Shown piece after piece: positions 54,498 through 62,092 of a stretch of 64,000 nucleotides of DNA. A program made the translations under genes and the position numbers. This DNA comes from Glaciihabitans tibetensis (lineage in GTDB: Bacteria; Actinomycetota; Actinomycetes; Actinomycetales; Microbacteriaceae): NCBI RefSeq assembly GCF_003003265.1, contig NZ_PVTL01000001.1, forward strand, positions 62,001-126,000, written 5' to 3'. The notes under the pieces are model-generated. The model had not been told where the DNA came from and did no database searches. It saw only the letters and a program-made list of their open reading frames with translations. Position 1 is the stretch's first letter. Each line of letters opens with the position of its first letter.

Positions 54498-56002
54498 TGG
54501 CTAAAGCAGAACTGATGGACTTCGACAAGGCCCTCGAGCTGTTCGAGCCCGTGCTCGGCTTCGAGGTGCACGTCGAACTCAACACCAAAACCAAGATGTT
54601 CTCCGACGCTCCGAACTTTTTCGGGGGAGAACCGAACACCAACATCACCCCCCTCGACCTCGGTCTGCCTGGGTCGCTGCCGGTCGTGAACGAGCAGGCC
54701 GTCCGGTACTCGATCAGCCTGGGGCTGGCGCTGGGGTGCTCGATCGCCGAGTCGAGCCGATTCGCCCGCAAGAACTACTACTACCCGGACACCCCGAAGA
54801 ACTACCAGATCAGCCAGTTCGACGAGCCCATCGCGTACGACGGCAATGTCGAGGTGGAGCTGGCGGACGGCCGTAAGTTCCAGATCTCGATCGAGCGCGC
54901 CCACATGGAAGAGGATGCCGGCAAGCTCACCCACATCGGTGGCTCGACCGGTCGCATCCAGGGTGCGGACTACTCGCTGGTCGACTACAACCGCGCCGGT
55001 GTTCCCCTCGTCGAAATTGTCACCAATATGATTTTTGGTGCAGAGAAGGATGCCCCGGAGCTGGCCAAAGCGTATGTCTCAGCCATCCGCGACATCGTTG
55101 TGTCGTTGGGCATTTCCGACGCCAAGATGGAGCGAGGCAACCTGCGGTGCGACGCGAACATCTCGCTGTCACCGCGGGGCTCGGGCAAACTCGGCACCCG
55201 CACCGAGACGAAGAACGTGAATAGCCTCCGCAGCGTGGAACGCGCCATCCGCTACGAAATCCAGCGTCAGGCTGCGATCCTCGCCAAGGGTGGAACCATC
55301 CTGCAGGAGACCCGCCACTGGCACGAGGACACCGGCGTGACCAGCGCAGGACGACCGAAGAGCGACGCGGACGACTACCGCTACTTCCCCGAGCCCGACC
55401 TGCTTCCCGTTGTGCCCGGCGCCGAGCTCATCGAGCAGTTGCGCCTCGCTCTCCCCGAGGCTCCGGCGATTCGTCGCCGTCGGCTCAAGGAGGCCTGGTC
55501 GTTCACTGACCTCGAATTCCAGGATGTCCTGAACTCCGGCCTGCTCGTCGAGGTCGAGGAAACCGTCGCTGCCGGCGCGTCGGCGCAGTCGGCCCGCAAG
55601 TGGTGGACCGGCGAGATCGCGCGCCTGGCGAACATCGCCGGGGTGGACGCATCGACTCTGGTGTCGCCGCTGCACGTTTCCGAGCTGATCGCGCTGATCG
55701 AGTCCGGAGATCTGACCGACCGCCTGGCCCGCCAGGTGCTCGAGGGTGTCGTCGCCGGCGAGGGCGCTCCCCACGAGGTTGTCGATGCGCGCGGCCTCAA
55801 GGTCGTTTCCGACGACGGTGCCCTGATCGCTGCGATCGATGAGGCCCTCGCCGCGCAGCCCGACGTTCTGGCTAAGATCCGCGATGGCAAGGTGCAGGCG
55901 GCTGGCGCCGTAATCGGTGCCGTGATGAAGGCCATGCGGGGGTCCGCTGATGCCGCGCGTGTACGCGAACTGGTGCTGGAACGCGCGGCGGTAACCGAGT
56001 AA
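54497..56002 (+). CDS. gatB: Glu-/Asp-tRNA amidotransferase subunit B
   Basis: Phosphorylates the mischarged Glu-tRNA(Gln) or Asp-tRNA(Asn) and amidates it. 501 residues from ATG 54497 (the longer frame is inside gatA). Motifs: GFEVHVELNTKTKMF, the metal-site GLPGSLPVVN, SRFARKNYYYPDTPKNYQISQ, and a C-terminal GatB/Yqey tail domain. The stop TAA (56000-56002) is in the first of two 23-25 bp repeats. Confidence 0.98.
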   Translation: MAKAELMDFDKALELFEPVLGFEVHVELNTKTKMFSDAPNFFGGEPNTNITPLDLGLPGSLPVVNEQAVRYSISLGLALGCSIAESSRFARKNYYYPDTPKNYQISQFDEPIAYDGNVEVELADGRKFQISIERAHMEEDAGKLTHIGGSTGRIQGADYSLVDYNRAGVPLVEIVTNMIFGAEKDAPELAKAYVSAIRDIVVSLGISDAKMERGNLRCDANISLSPRGSGKLGTRTETKNVNSLRSVERAIRYEIQRQAAILAKGGTILQETRHWHEDTGVTSAGRPKSDADDYRYFPEPDLLPVVPGAELIEQLRLALPEAPAIRRRRLKEAWSFTDLEFQDVLNSGLLVEVEETVAAGASAQSARKWWTGEIARLANIAGVDASTLVSPLHVSELIALIESGDLTDRLARQVLEGVVAGEGAPHEVVDARGLKVVSDDGALIAAIDEALAAQPDVLAKIRDGKVQAAGAVIGAVMKAMRGSADAARVRELVLERAAVTE

Positions 56003-56038
56003 CGTCTCGCCTGATAACCGAAAGTAACGTCTGGCGTG
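55991..56038. repeat. 24-bp tandem duplication at the gatB stop
   Basis: Two units (55991-56013 and 56014-56038), both with TAACCGA, AGTAACGTCT and a final GCSTG, differing by a few bases. The gatB stop TAA is in unit one; unit two repeats the AGTAACG. Confidence 0.85.
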
Positions 56039-56056
56039 ACGGCCGAGGGACCACAC

Positions 56057-56269
56057 ATGCTGCTGATCGAGGTTGTGCGACGCTGGGGACTCATCATCCT
56101 CGGCGTCGCGCTGCTCATTGTCGGCGTCATCGTGGTCGTTGAGGTTCCGGATGGCGACTCACGCGTGATTGTGGGGTGGGGGATGTCGCTGCTCGGCGTT
56201 GTGCTCGGCGCAGTGGGGCTCGCCGCAGAGGTGCGCCGCAACCACCGCGGAACCGGCCGCTCCGACTAA
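56057..56269 (+). CDS. Small two-helix membrane protein
   Basis: 70 residues. Two hydrophobic helices (about 9-28 and 41-60) with a short charged loop (VPDGDSRV) and a basic tail. ATG 56057 with GAGGG upstream; GTG 56036 would add repeat-derived residues. Function unknown. Confidence 0.75.
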   Translation: MLLIEVVRRWGLIILGVALLIVGVIVVVEVPDGDSRVIVGWGMSLLGVVLGAVGLAAEVRRNHRGTGRSD

Positions 56270-56443
56270 GTTGCCGCGGGCCGTTCGGACCGCCTGGCGC
56301 CCGGTGATCCGGCAGAGCAAAGTGCCAGCCACGCAACAATTGTGACTGAACCGTATCCTCGCCGCAGTGCGGAGTACGGAAACAGTGAGCTATCGTCGGA
56401 CTCATCGCATCCGGGGCCGTCCCTGGTGCTGGGAGAGGCACAC

Positions 56444-57286
56444 GTGCACACGACAATCCGTAGCGAGGCAGTGGCGGCAACCAGGGCAGTGCGCACCCGC
56501 ACGGCGTTAGTTAAAGCGGCCGGAATAGCCGTACTGCTCCTCGCGGGAGTTACGGCGTGCGCACCGGCGATTATCGGATCCGGGTCGACAGCTGGCCCCT
56601 CATCGGCTCCCACGGAGACCGCCGCGTCGCCGAGCGCGCCCGCATCAGCGCCGACCGCGACACCGACCGCGACACCGACACCGATCCCCGCCGGACCCGC
56701 TGCATCTGTGCTCATCGGGGCTGAAGCCACGGACATCGTTGATGCTAACGGGGTGGTGCTCGCCAGCCTGCGGTACGCATCAGACGGAGACGCGGCCGTA
56801 GCCCTGGCAACCGAAATTCTCGGTCCTCCGACGGGTACCGACTTCGCCGTCGGGCTGCCCCACTACGCTCCGGCCGATGGAACCATGTGGGGAGGCTTCC
56901 AGATTTGGGTCAACCGCTACGAGCCCTACGAGGGACAGGAAATCAAGCAGCCCACCGGAGACGAACTGTTGTACGAAACGCCCTTCGCCGTCCTGGCGTC
57001 CGCGCCGGAAACGTCGACGGGAATTCCGATCACCGCTGTGGACGGCACGGCGGTTGGCGACCTGTATTCCGATGTCATCGCGGGCAAGGACGCCACCGTG
57101 GTCCACTACGACGAAACGTTCGGCTATGGCACAGTGGCACTAGATCTGCCGACGAGCTTCCCGGCATTCACGGACGCGGGGGAGGGGGTGCCGCCGATGG
57201 CGCACGGGGTGATTGCGGGGGCGGAAGCGGTGACCGGTCCGATAACGTCGATCAGATCGCCGTTCGAGCTGTACAGCTTGGTATAG
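56444..57286 (+). CDS. Putative lipoprotein
   Basis: 280 residues. Signal with lipobox-like GVTAC (Cys 39), a Pro/Thr/Ser-rich linker (about 50-80, TPTATPTPIP), then a globular domain of unknown family (ILGPPTGTDFAVGLPHYAP ... GGFQIWVN). GTG 56444 is preceded by GGGAGAGG; the ATG 102 bases upstream has no site. Two similar putative lipoproteins lie at 42427 and 51510. No functional prediction. Confidence 0.75.
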   Translation: MHTTIRSEAVAATRAVRTRTALVKAAGIAVLLLAGVTACAPAIIGSGSTAGPSSAPTETAASPSAPASAPTATPTATPTPIPAGPAASVLIGAEATDIVDANGVVLASLRYASDGDAAVALATEILGPPTGTDFAVGLPHYAPADGTMWGGFQIWVNRYEPYEGQEIKQPTGDELLYETPFAVLASAPETSTGIPITAVDGTAVGDLYSDVIAGKDATVVHYDETFGYGTVALDLPTSFPAFTDAGEGVPPMAHGVIAGAEAVTGPITSIRSPFELYSLV

Positions 57287-57318
57287 ATACGTTCGTTGGT
57301 CCGAAAATCTGACCGTGA

Positions 57319-57417
57319 ACCGCTCTGTGCCGGTGCGGCGTTTCCACCATCAAGCCCTACTGCGACGGAACCCACAAGCTCATCAACTTCCGAACGGATC
57401 CGGTGTTGCCCGACTGA
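57319..57417 (+). pseudogene. CDGSH iron-sulfur protein remnant
   Basis: After an in-frame TGA at 57316-57318 the frame reads ALCRCG, a short helix, KPYCDGTH and ends 14 residues later. This is the C-terminal half of a CDGSH zinc-finger/[2Fe-2S] domain with its full CxC...C...H ligand set. There is no start codon before the motif and the usual N-terminal ~40 residues are missing, so it is a 5'-deleted or frameshifted gene. The reverse pyruvyl-transferase-like gene ends inside it. Confidence 0.75.
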
Positions 57418-58636
57418 GGGCTGCCGCAACACGGTTCCACCACAGCTCGGACGCCGCGCGGTTGCGTCGTATAGTGGCGGCGCGATCCTCGTCCTCGAGA
57501 ACGCGGGTAGACCAGACACGGCAGATGATCTCCGTACCGGTTCCGGCCAGGACCGCAGCCAGCGGCAGCACCCCGTCCTGCCCGAAGTTTCCGAGTGCGC
57601 CGGTGAGCTTCGTGGTGGTGTAATCGTCGACCGCGATCCCGACCGATGGCACCCCCGCGGACACCGCGAACACTGCGGGGTGGTAGCGACTGCTCACGGA
57701 CAGTGCCGCCCCGCGGGCGAGACGTGCCGCTGCGGGGGAGTCGGTGGTGGCACAGGTACTCACCCGGGTGGACGTCATCCGCGCCTTGATCCGGTCGTGC
57801 ACGACGGTGTCTCCGACCGCAGCATCCGGTCGGGTCGACCCGAAATGGGCGAAGAACATGATGTCGAGGTCGCAGCGGGTCACGACGTCGTCGAGAAGTT
57901 CGGCCATGCGCTGGTCGAAGAGGTGGGGGTCTTCGTTGTTGATGTACGCGGCCATAGTGACGACACAGTAGGGCGCACGATCGTCAGCGTCAGAGCCGTC
58001 AATGGCGTCAGCGCCGTCAATGGCGAGGAAGCTCGCGTCATCGATGGTCTGGTTGAGCAGCGCAGGGTCAACGCCGAGGCGCTGGGAGAGCGCGTACGAG
58101 TCGCCCTCCCGCAGCCCGACGAGCTGCGCCGAACCCAGCAACTCGGCGACCAGGGCGGCATCCGGTTCGGTCAGGAACGGCCCAATGGTTTGGCCACTGA
58201 TGACGAGCGGTTTGTCGAAGTGGCGGGCCAGTGCACCGATCGTCGCGCGCTCGAAGATATGGGTCGGCCAGGTCGACGCAAGGTTGCCGCCGCCGGCGAT
58301 GGCAACGGCGTCGCAGTGCTCGATCGCGGCGATGATGGTCAGCGCCGTGTCATCCGCCTCAAGGAGATTTTTCTCCCCCGCCGCGGTGCGCAGTACCCGA
58401 CTCATCCGGTCCTCGGCGACGGAACGCGAGCGCGCTGCGTCGGTGAAATATCCAACACGGTGGATGCCGGTCACGCCGTAGCGGGCGCTCGACTCTTTCG
58501 GGTTCGACGAGATCGCCACGATCTCCTGCACCCCGCGGCGGCGCAGCTGCTGCGTCATCTCGTGGAACATGGCCTCGTCGCCGATGTGGACGATGTCATC
58601 CGTGACACCGATATCGCCGATACAAACAACGCGCAT
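57383..58636 (-). CDS. Polysaccharide pyruvyl transferase family protein
   Basis: 417 residues with the pyruvyl-transferase (CsaB/ExoV-like) fold: an N-terminal GDIGVTDDIVHIGDEAM loop, AIAGGGNLASTWP, SGQTIGPF and a C-terminal SSRYHPAVFAVSAGVPSVG. Members add pyruvate ketals to surface sugars from phosphoenolpyruvate. An Asp/Ala-rich loop (about 205-222, AIDGADAIDGSDADD) is encoded by a short in-frame repeat. It forms a two-gene unit with the downstream glycosyltransferase on the same strand only loosely (122-base gap, transferase upstream). Its 3' end overlaps the CDGSH remnant. Confidence 0.88.
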   Translation of the reverse strand: MRVVCIGDIGVTDDIVHIGDEAMFHEMTQQLRRRGVQEIVAISSNPKESSARYGVTGIHRVGYFTDAARSRSVAEDRMSRVLRTAAGEKNLLEADDTALTIIAAIEHCDAVAIAGGGNLASTWPTHIFERATIGALARHFDKPLVISGQTIGPFLTEPDAALVAELLGSAQLVGLREGDSYALSQRLGVDPALLNQTIDDASFLAIDGADAIDGSDADDRAPYCVVTMAAYINNEDPHLFDQRMAELLDDVVTRCDLDIMFFAHFGSTRPDAAVGDTVVHDRIKARMTSTRVSTCATTDSPAAARLARGAALSVSSRYHPAVFAVSAGVPSVGIAVDDYTTTKLTGALGNFGQDGVLPLAAVLAGTGTEIICRVWSTRVLEDEDRAATIRRNRAASELWWNRVAAALSRATPDPFGS

Positions 58637-58721
58637 AGTGAAAACTCCGGGGCTGTCGGGACCGGCGCCACGGGCGTGGACCGGCGGGTGGATCGAGGGC
58701 TAAGGGGCAAAGAGGGTACCT

Positions 58722-58781
58722 GTGCGGGTCAGGAGAGCCGGGCGGGTACCAGTGCGGGTCAGGAGAGCCGGGCGAGTACCA
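58722..58781. repeat. 30-bp tandem repeat at the glycosyltransferase 3' end
   Basis: Two units (58722-58751, 58752-58781) differing at one base, with a decayed third half on the left. The reverse stop (58759-58761) and last codons are in the right unit. Confidence 0.92.
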
Positions 58782-59427
58782 GCGCGCGCATCGAGATGGC
58801 GTCGCCCACGGCGGCGCGATACCGCTCCATCCAGGCCGCGTTCGCGTCGTACTGCACTCCCGCGCGAAGCTGTGGCTCGTGGTGCAGCGCGTACACGCGG
58901 CCGCTGTGACGGCGGGGCTCTTCGCCGAGCAGCGTTGCATGGGCGAGGTACCAGGCGGCGTCCTCGAAGCCCCAGCCCCGGAAGCGCTCATCCTGCCCGC
59001 CGTGTGCCCACCAGGTTGCCGGAGTGGCGACGTAGATTCCCGAACAGGCCCCGTGAACGAGTTCGAAGTCGCAGTCGACGAGCGGGCGCCCCGCGGCGTA
59101 CTGCGTCGTACCCGCCGCGCCCAGCCAGCGGTATTCGGTGTACGGCAGGTGCACGACGCCGGATGTCGCGGCTGCGGCGATCGCGGCGAGCAACGATTCG
59201 AGTTCCGGCAGTGTGTCCGCATCGTTGATGACGACGACTTCATCGGCATTCTGTACCCCGGCCACGGCCAGGTTGCGGCACTGGGCGAGATTGAAGACCG
59301 CCTCGGGTGAATCCACCGTGCGAATCTCGACGTCGGCGAAGTGGGTGCGATACCAGGTGGCGACAGCGTCGAACGCTGCGATGCGTGACGGCTGGGAGCG
59401 CCACGGGATCAGGACGGTAAGGCTCAC
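58759..59427 (-). CDS. Family 2-like glycosyltransferase
   Basis: 222 residues with a GT-A fold: start TVLIPWRSQPSR, then NLAQCRNLAVAGVQNADEVVVINDADTLPE (nucleotide-sugar site with the DxD) and a C-terminal GGQDERFRGWGFEDAAWYLA. GTG 59427 was chosen from the CTGGAG site; in-frame starts at 59433 and 59484 would lengthen it. Probably acts on a surface glycan with the pyruvyl-transferase protein. The last codons are repeat-derived. Confidence 0.85.
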   Translation of the reverse strand: MSLTVLIPWRSQPSRIAAFDAVATWYRTHFADVEIRTVDSPEAVFNLAQCRNLAVAGVQNADEVVVINDADTLPELESLLAAIAAAATSGVVHLPYTEYRWLGAAGTTQYAAGRPLVDCDFELVHGACSGIYVATPATWWAHGGQDERFRGWGFEDAAWYLAHATLLGEEPRRHSGRVYALHHEPQLRAGVQYDANAAWMERYRAAVGDAISMRALVLARLS

Positions 59428-59681
59428 GCGCACTCCAGGGGGTTCACGGTTCGACAGGGGTGTTGGTTCCCAATCGATTTTCACGCCTGGGGCTCGCTGG
59501 CCGCCTCTGGTCCGGGCAAAACGTCCTTGAGGACGCGCGCGAACGGCACGGGCGAGCAGCATCAGTATCGTACCCGCGTTTGGGGATGTTTCGGCACGGG
59601 TCGCACACGAACGACTCAGGCGACATCGGTAGCGTGGGACCTGGCGAACACGCCGTTCGACCCAACGTGAGGAGCACATTC

Positions 59682-59807
59682 ATGAGTGACCCAAGCACAC
59701 CAAAACCGAAACCGCCCACCGAAACTGGCGCGGTCAACCCCGCACAGGTGGATCCGGAAACCGGCACGGATCCCGACGGCACGCCAACCGAGAACCCTTC
59801 GGGCTAG
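59682..59807 (+). CDS. Small Pro/Thr-rich acidic protein
   Basis: 41 residues, MSDPSTPKPKPPTETG start, no hydrophobic segment, low complexity. TGAGGAG stands eight bases before ATG 59682, a strong ribosome site, which is the main reason to accept it. Function unknown; composition resembles the 55-residue protein at 61890. Confidence 0.65.
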   Translation: MSDPSTPKPKPPTETGAVNPAQVDPETGTDPDGTPTENPSG

Positions 59808-59839
59808 GCCCATCCGGGGTGCACGCACCCCGCTCTGCA

Positions 59840-59876
59840 TGTAGCCCGGGACGCTTCGTCCCGGGCTACAGCTGTT
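59840..59876. terminator. Bidirectional terminator
   Basis: Perfect 14-bp stem (59840-59853 with 59857-59870), 3-base loop, short T run after it (TGTTTC). It lies between the small protein and the convergent reductase gene. Confidence 0.8.
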
Positions 59877-59887
59877 TCAGCGCACCG

Positions 59888-60976
59888 CTACCAGTTGGGG
59901 ATGACTCGCTCGCTTCGCAGGCGGTCGAAGAGGTCGATGAACGCGTCCTCGGTACGGCGGAAGCCCGTGTACCCGGCAACGCGGCTCTTGCCCATGTCGG
60001 CCACTACCTCGATGTTGCGTCCGAGGTCGGCGTCGGTGTGCCACCACGACGCGACGCGGCTCATGTCTGCCTCCGCGAGACCGTGGTCCTGCGCGATGGC
60101 CGCCCACGTGGCATCCATCCCGGCCATCTGGGTCTCCAGCAGGCGCGGCTCGGAATCGAACCCCTCGGGGGTCACGCCGAAGTACCCGGCCAGGCGCGGC
60201 CACATCCAGCGCCACCGGAACACGTCACCGTTGACCACGTTGTACGCCTCATTTCCGGCACCCTCGGCGGTGCTCGCCCAGATCATGTGGTCGGCAAGCA
60301 GGGTCGCATCGGTCATGTCGGTGAGCCCGTTCCACTGGGTCTCCGACCCGGGAAAGACGAAGGGCAGGCCGAGTTCGCGGCAGAGTGACGCCTGCACGGC
60401 GAGGGTCTGACCCATGTTCATGGCGTTGCCGAGCGCGTGGCCGATGACGGTGTGCGAGCGGTGCACCGACCAGGTGAAGTCGAGGCGTTCCGCGGCCGCC
60501 CAGAGCTCGTCTTCCTGGGCGTAATAGAAGTTATCGACGTCGAGGCGTTCCTCTTCCTCGTGGAAGGGGGTGTCTGGCATCGCGCCCTGCCCGTAGGACT
60601 CGAACGGGCCGAGGTAGTGCTTGAGCCCGGTGACCAGGGCGACGTGCTGCAGATCGGTGCCGTCGAGGGCGGCAAGAAGGTCACGAACCATGCCGGCGTT
60701 GACCGTGATGTTTTCCTGCTCCGTCGCCTGGCGGGCCCACGCGGTGAAGAACACGTGGGTGAAGCGTTCGGCGCCGAGCACCCGGGTCAGGTCGGCGGGG
60801 CTCCGCAGGTCGGCCTCCAGGTGGCGTTCTCCTTCGACCTCGACGACGGCGGACCGCGACAGGGTCGTCACCGGCCAGCCCTCGGCGATGAGCTGGGTGC
60901 GCAGCGCGGATCCGGCGATACCGGTGGCCCCAACAACGAGAGCGTGGCGGTCAGGGCGGAGAGAGGCGTCGGTCAT
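59888..60976 (-). CDS. PRISE-type NAD(P)-dependent reductase/epimerase
   Basis: 362-residue extended SDR of the progesterone-5-beta-reductase/iridoid-synthase-like (PRISE) group. NAD(P) motif GATGIAG at 16-22; the diagnostic TGLKHYLGPFE segment carries the group's Lys in place of the usual YxxxK order, and NFYYAQEDEL carries the Tyr region; ERLDFTWSVHRSHTVIGHALGNAMNMG is typical. Bacterial members reduce enones; substrate here unknown. ATG 60976 with GGACAGCATG context, moderately good site. Confidence 0.88.
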   Translation of the reverse strand: MTDASLRPDRHALVVGATGIAGSALRTQLIAEGWPVTTLSRSAVVEVEGERHLEADLRSPADLTRVLGAERFTHVFFTAWARQATEQENITVNAGMVRDLLAALDGTDLQHVALVTGLKHYLGPFESYGQGAMPDTPFHEEEERLDVDNFYYAQEDELWAAAERLDFTWSVHRSHTVIGHALGNAMNMGQTLAVQASLCRELGLPFVFPGSETQWNGLTDMTDATLLADHMIWASTAEGAGNEAYNVVNGDVFRWRWMWPRLAGYFGVTPEGFDSEPRLLETQMAGMDATWAAIAQDHGLAEADMSRVASWWHTDADLGRNIEVVADMGKSRVAGYTGFRRTEDAFIDLFDRLRSERVIPNW

Positions 60977-61048
60977 GCTGTCCTTCGAGATAGTGGAAAG
61001 AGTGTCCCTGACTGCAACCGTGGGGCCGGGCGCCTATTCCTCCCTGTG

Positions 61049-61104
61049 CGTCAGCTGGGCCGGGCTGCGTCAGCTGCTCCCGAGAGGTCAGCTGAGTCCC
61101 GTGA
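61049..61104. repeat. 19-bp tandem repeat at the alkB 3' end
   Basis: Three units (61049-61067, 61068-61086, 61087-61104) sharing GTCAGCTG. The reverse stop of the AlkB gene (61088-61090) is in the third. Confidence 0.85.
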
Positions 61105-61756
61105 CGCGCAGCGTGATGTTGATCCGCCCGTGCGCCAGCCCGCAGCCGTCCGGTGCCGTGCCCGGGTAGACCTTCGGAATGCCGTGGAACGCCAAGCGCG
61201 ACGGGCCGCCGAAGACGAAGAGATCGCCGGAGGCCAGATCAATGTCCTCGTAGGGCTTCGTGCGCGTCACGGTGTTGCCAAACCGGAACTGGCAGCTGTC
61301 GCCGATCGACAGCGACACGACCGGGGCCGTCGAACGCTCGTCGCTGTCCTGGTGCATGCCCATGTGGGCGTTCTCGTCGTAGTAGTTCACCAGCGCCGTG
61401 TCGGGCGTGTAGTCGTCGCCGGCGCGCGGATCGCCGGTTGCATCGACGAGGGCTTTGCGTCCGAGGCGCACCATCCAGTCGGGAAAGTCGAGCACCCGGT
61501 TTCCGTTGACGTCGGTCGCCTCGCGCGTGTACTTGTAGGGCTGCCAGTGCCAGCCGAGGCACACCGTTCGCACCGACATCTCGTGCCCCCGCACGCGGGC
61601 GGCGCGAATGGGAACCGGACCGTCGACCCACTCCCGAAACCGGTCGCTCAGCCAGTGTTGCTGCTGCAGGCTGAGCCACCCCGGAACGTGGGTGGCTCCC
61701 GGGGCGATGTCGCGTCGCGGGCGTTCGAGAAAGTCGTCGCCGAAGAGGGTGGTCAC
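61088..61756 (-). CDS. alkB: AlkB-type Fe(II)/2-oxoglutarate dioxygenase
   Basis: Oxidatively removes alkyl groups from DNA or RNA bases. 222 residues with the full set: H135 and D137 (MHQDSDE), H191 (LAFHGIPK), and R211...R217 (RINITLR). GHEMSVRTVCLGWHWQPYKY is the nucleotide-recognition lid region. ATG 61756 has a poor site. It lies 111 bases downstream of the start of the reductase gene, on the same strand, with a repeat between. Confidence 0.93.
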   Translation of the reverse strand: MTTLFGDDFLERPRRDIAPGATHVPGWLSLQQQHWLSDRFREWVDGPVPIRAARVRGHEMSVRTVCLGWHWQPYKYTREATDVNGNRVLDFPDWMVRLGRKALVDATGDPRAGDDYTPDTALVNYYDENAHMGMHQDSDERSTAPVVSLSIGDSCQFRFGNTVTRTKPYEDIDLASGDLFVFGGPSRLAFHGIPKVYPGTAPDGCGLAHGRINITLRVTGLS

Positions 61757-61877
61757 GAGGCATCATAAAACGGATGCCACGGCGCCCGCATCCCGCCAGC
61801 GGTATCCACGCCGGCGGTGGGAACACCGGTGCTGCGAAAACGATCCGCGCTGTTGGCAATCGCCCAGCCCGCCCGCG

Positions 61878-61883
61878 TACGGT
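61878..61883 (+). promoter_or_regulatory. -10 box (TACGGT) for the acidic protein
   Basis: TTGGCA at 61853-61858, 19-base spacer, TACGGT, six bases to ATG 61890. Confidence 0.5.
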
Positions 61884-61889
61884 TGAGGC

Positions 61890-62057
61890 ATGACTACTTC
61901 ATCCGGCTCTGAGTCCACACCCACCTCCGACGCGGCGACCGAGGACGAGTTCGAAAAAACAGCAGCCCTGCCCGACGGATCCGGCACCGACGCTGCCTCG
62001 GGTGACGAGGAGCAGGACACGACGTCGGGCGGCGCCCCCGAGGACCCCGACAACTAA
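61890..62057 (+). CDS. Small very acidic protein
   Basis: 55 residues, mostly Asp, Glu, Ser, Thr, Gly (TEDEFEKTAALPDGSG in the middle), no hydrophobic part: likely disordered. A promoter with correct spacing and a leaderless ATG supports expression. Function unknown. Similar in style to the protein at 59682. Confidence 0.65.
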   Translation: MTTSSGSESTPTSDAATEDEFEKTAALPDGSGTDAASGDEEQDTTSGGAPEDPDN

Positions 62058-62092
62058 CCCGCGCGACGTTTAGCTAGATCGAAGTCGCTCCG

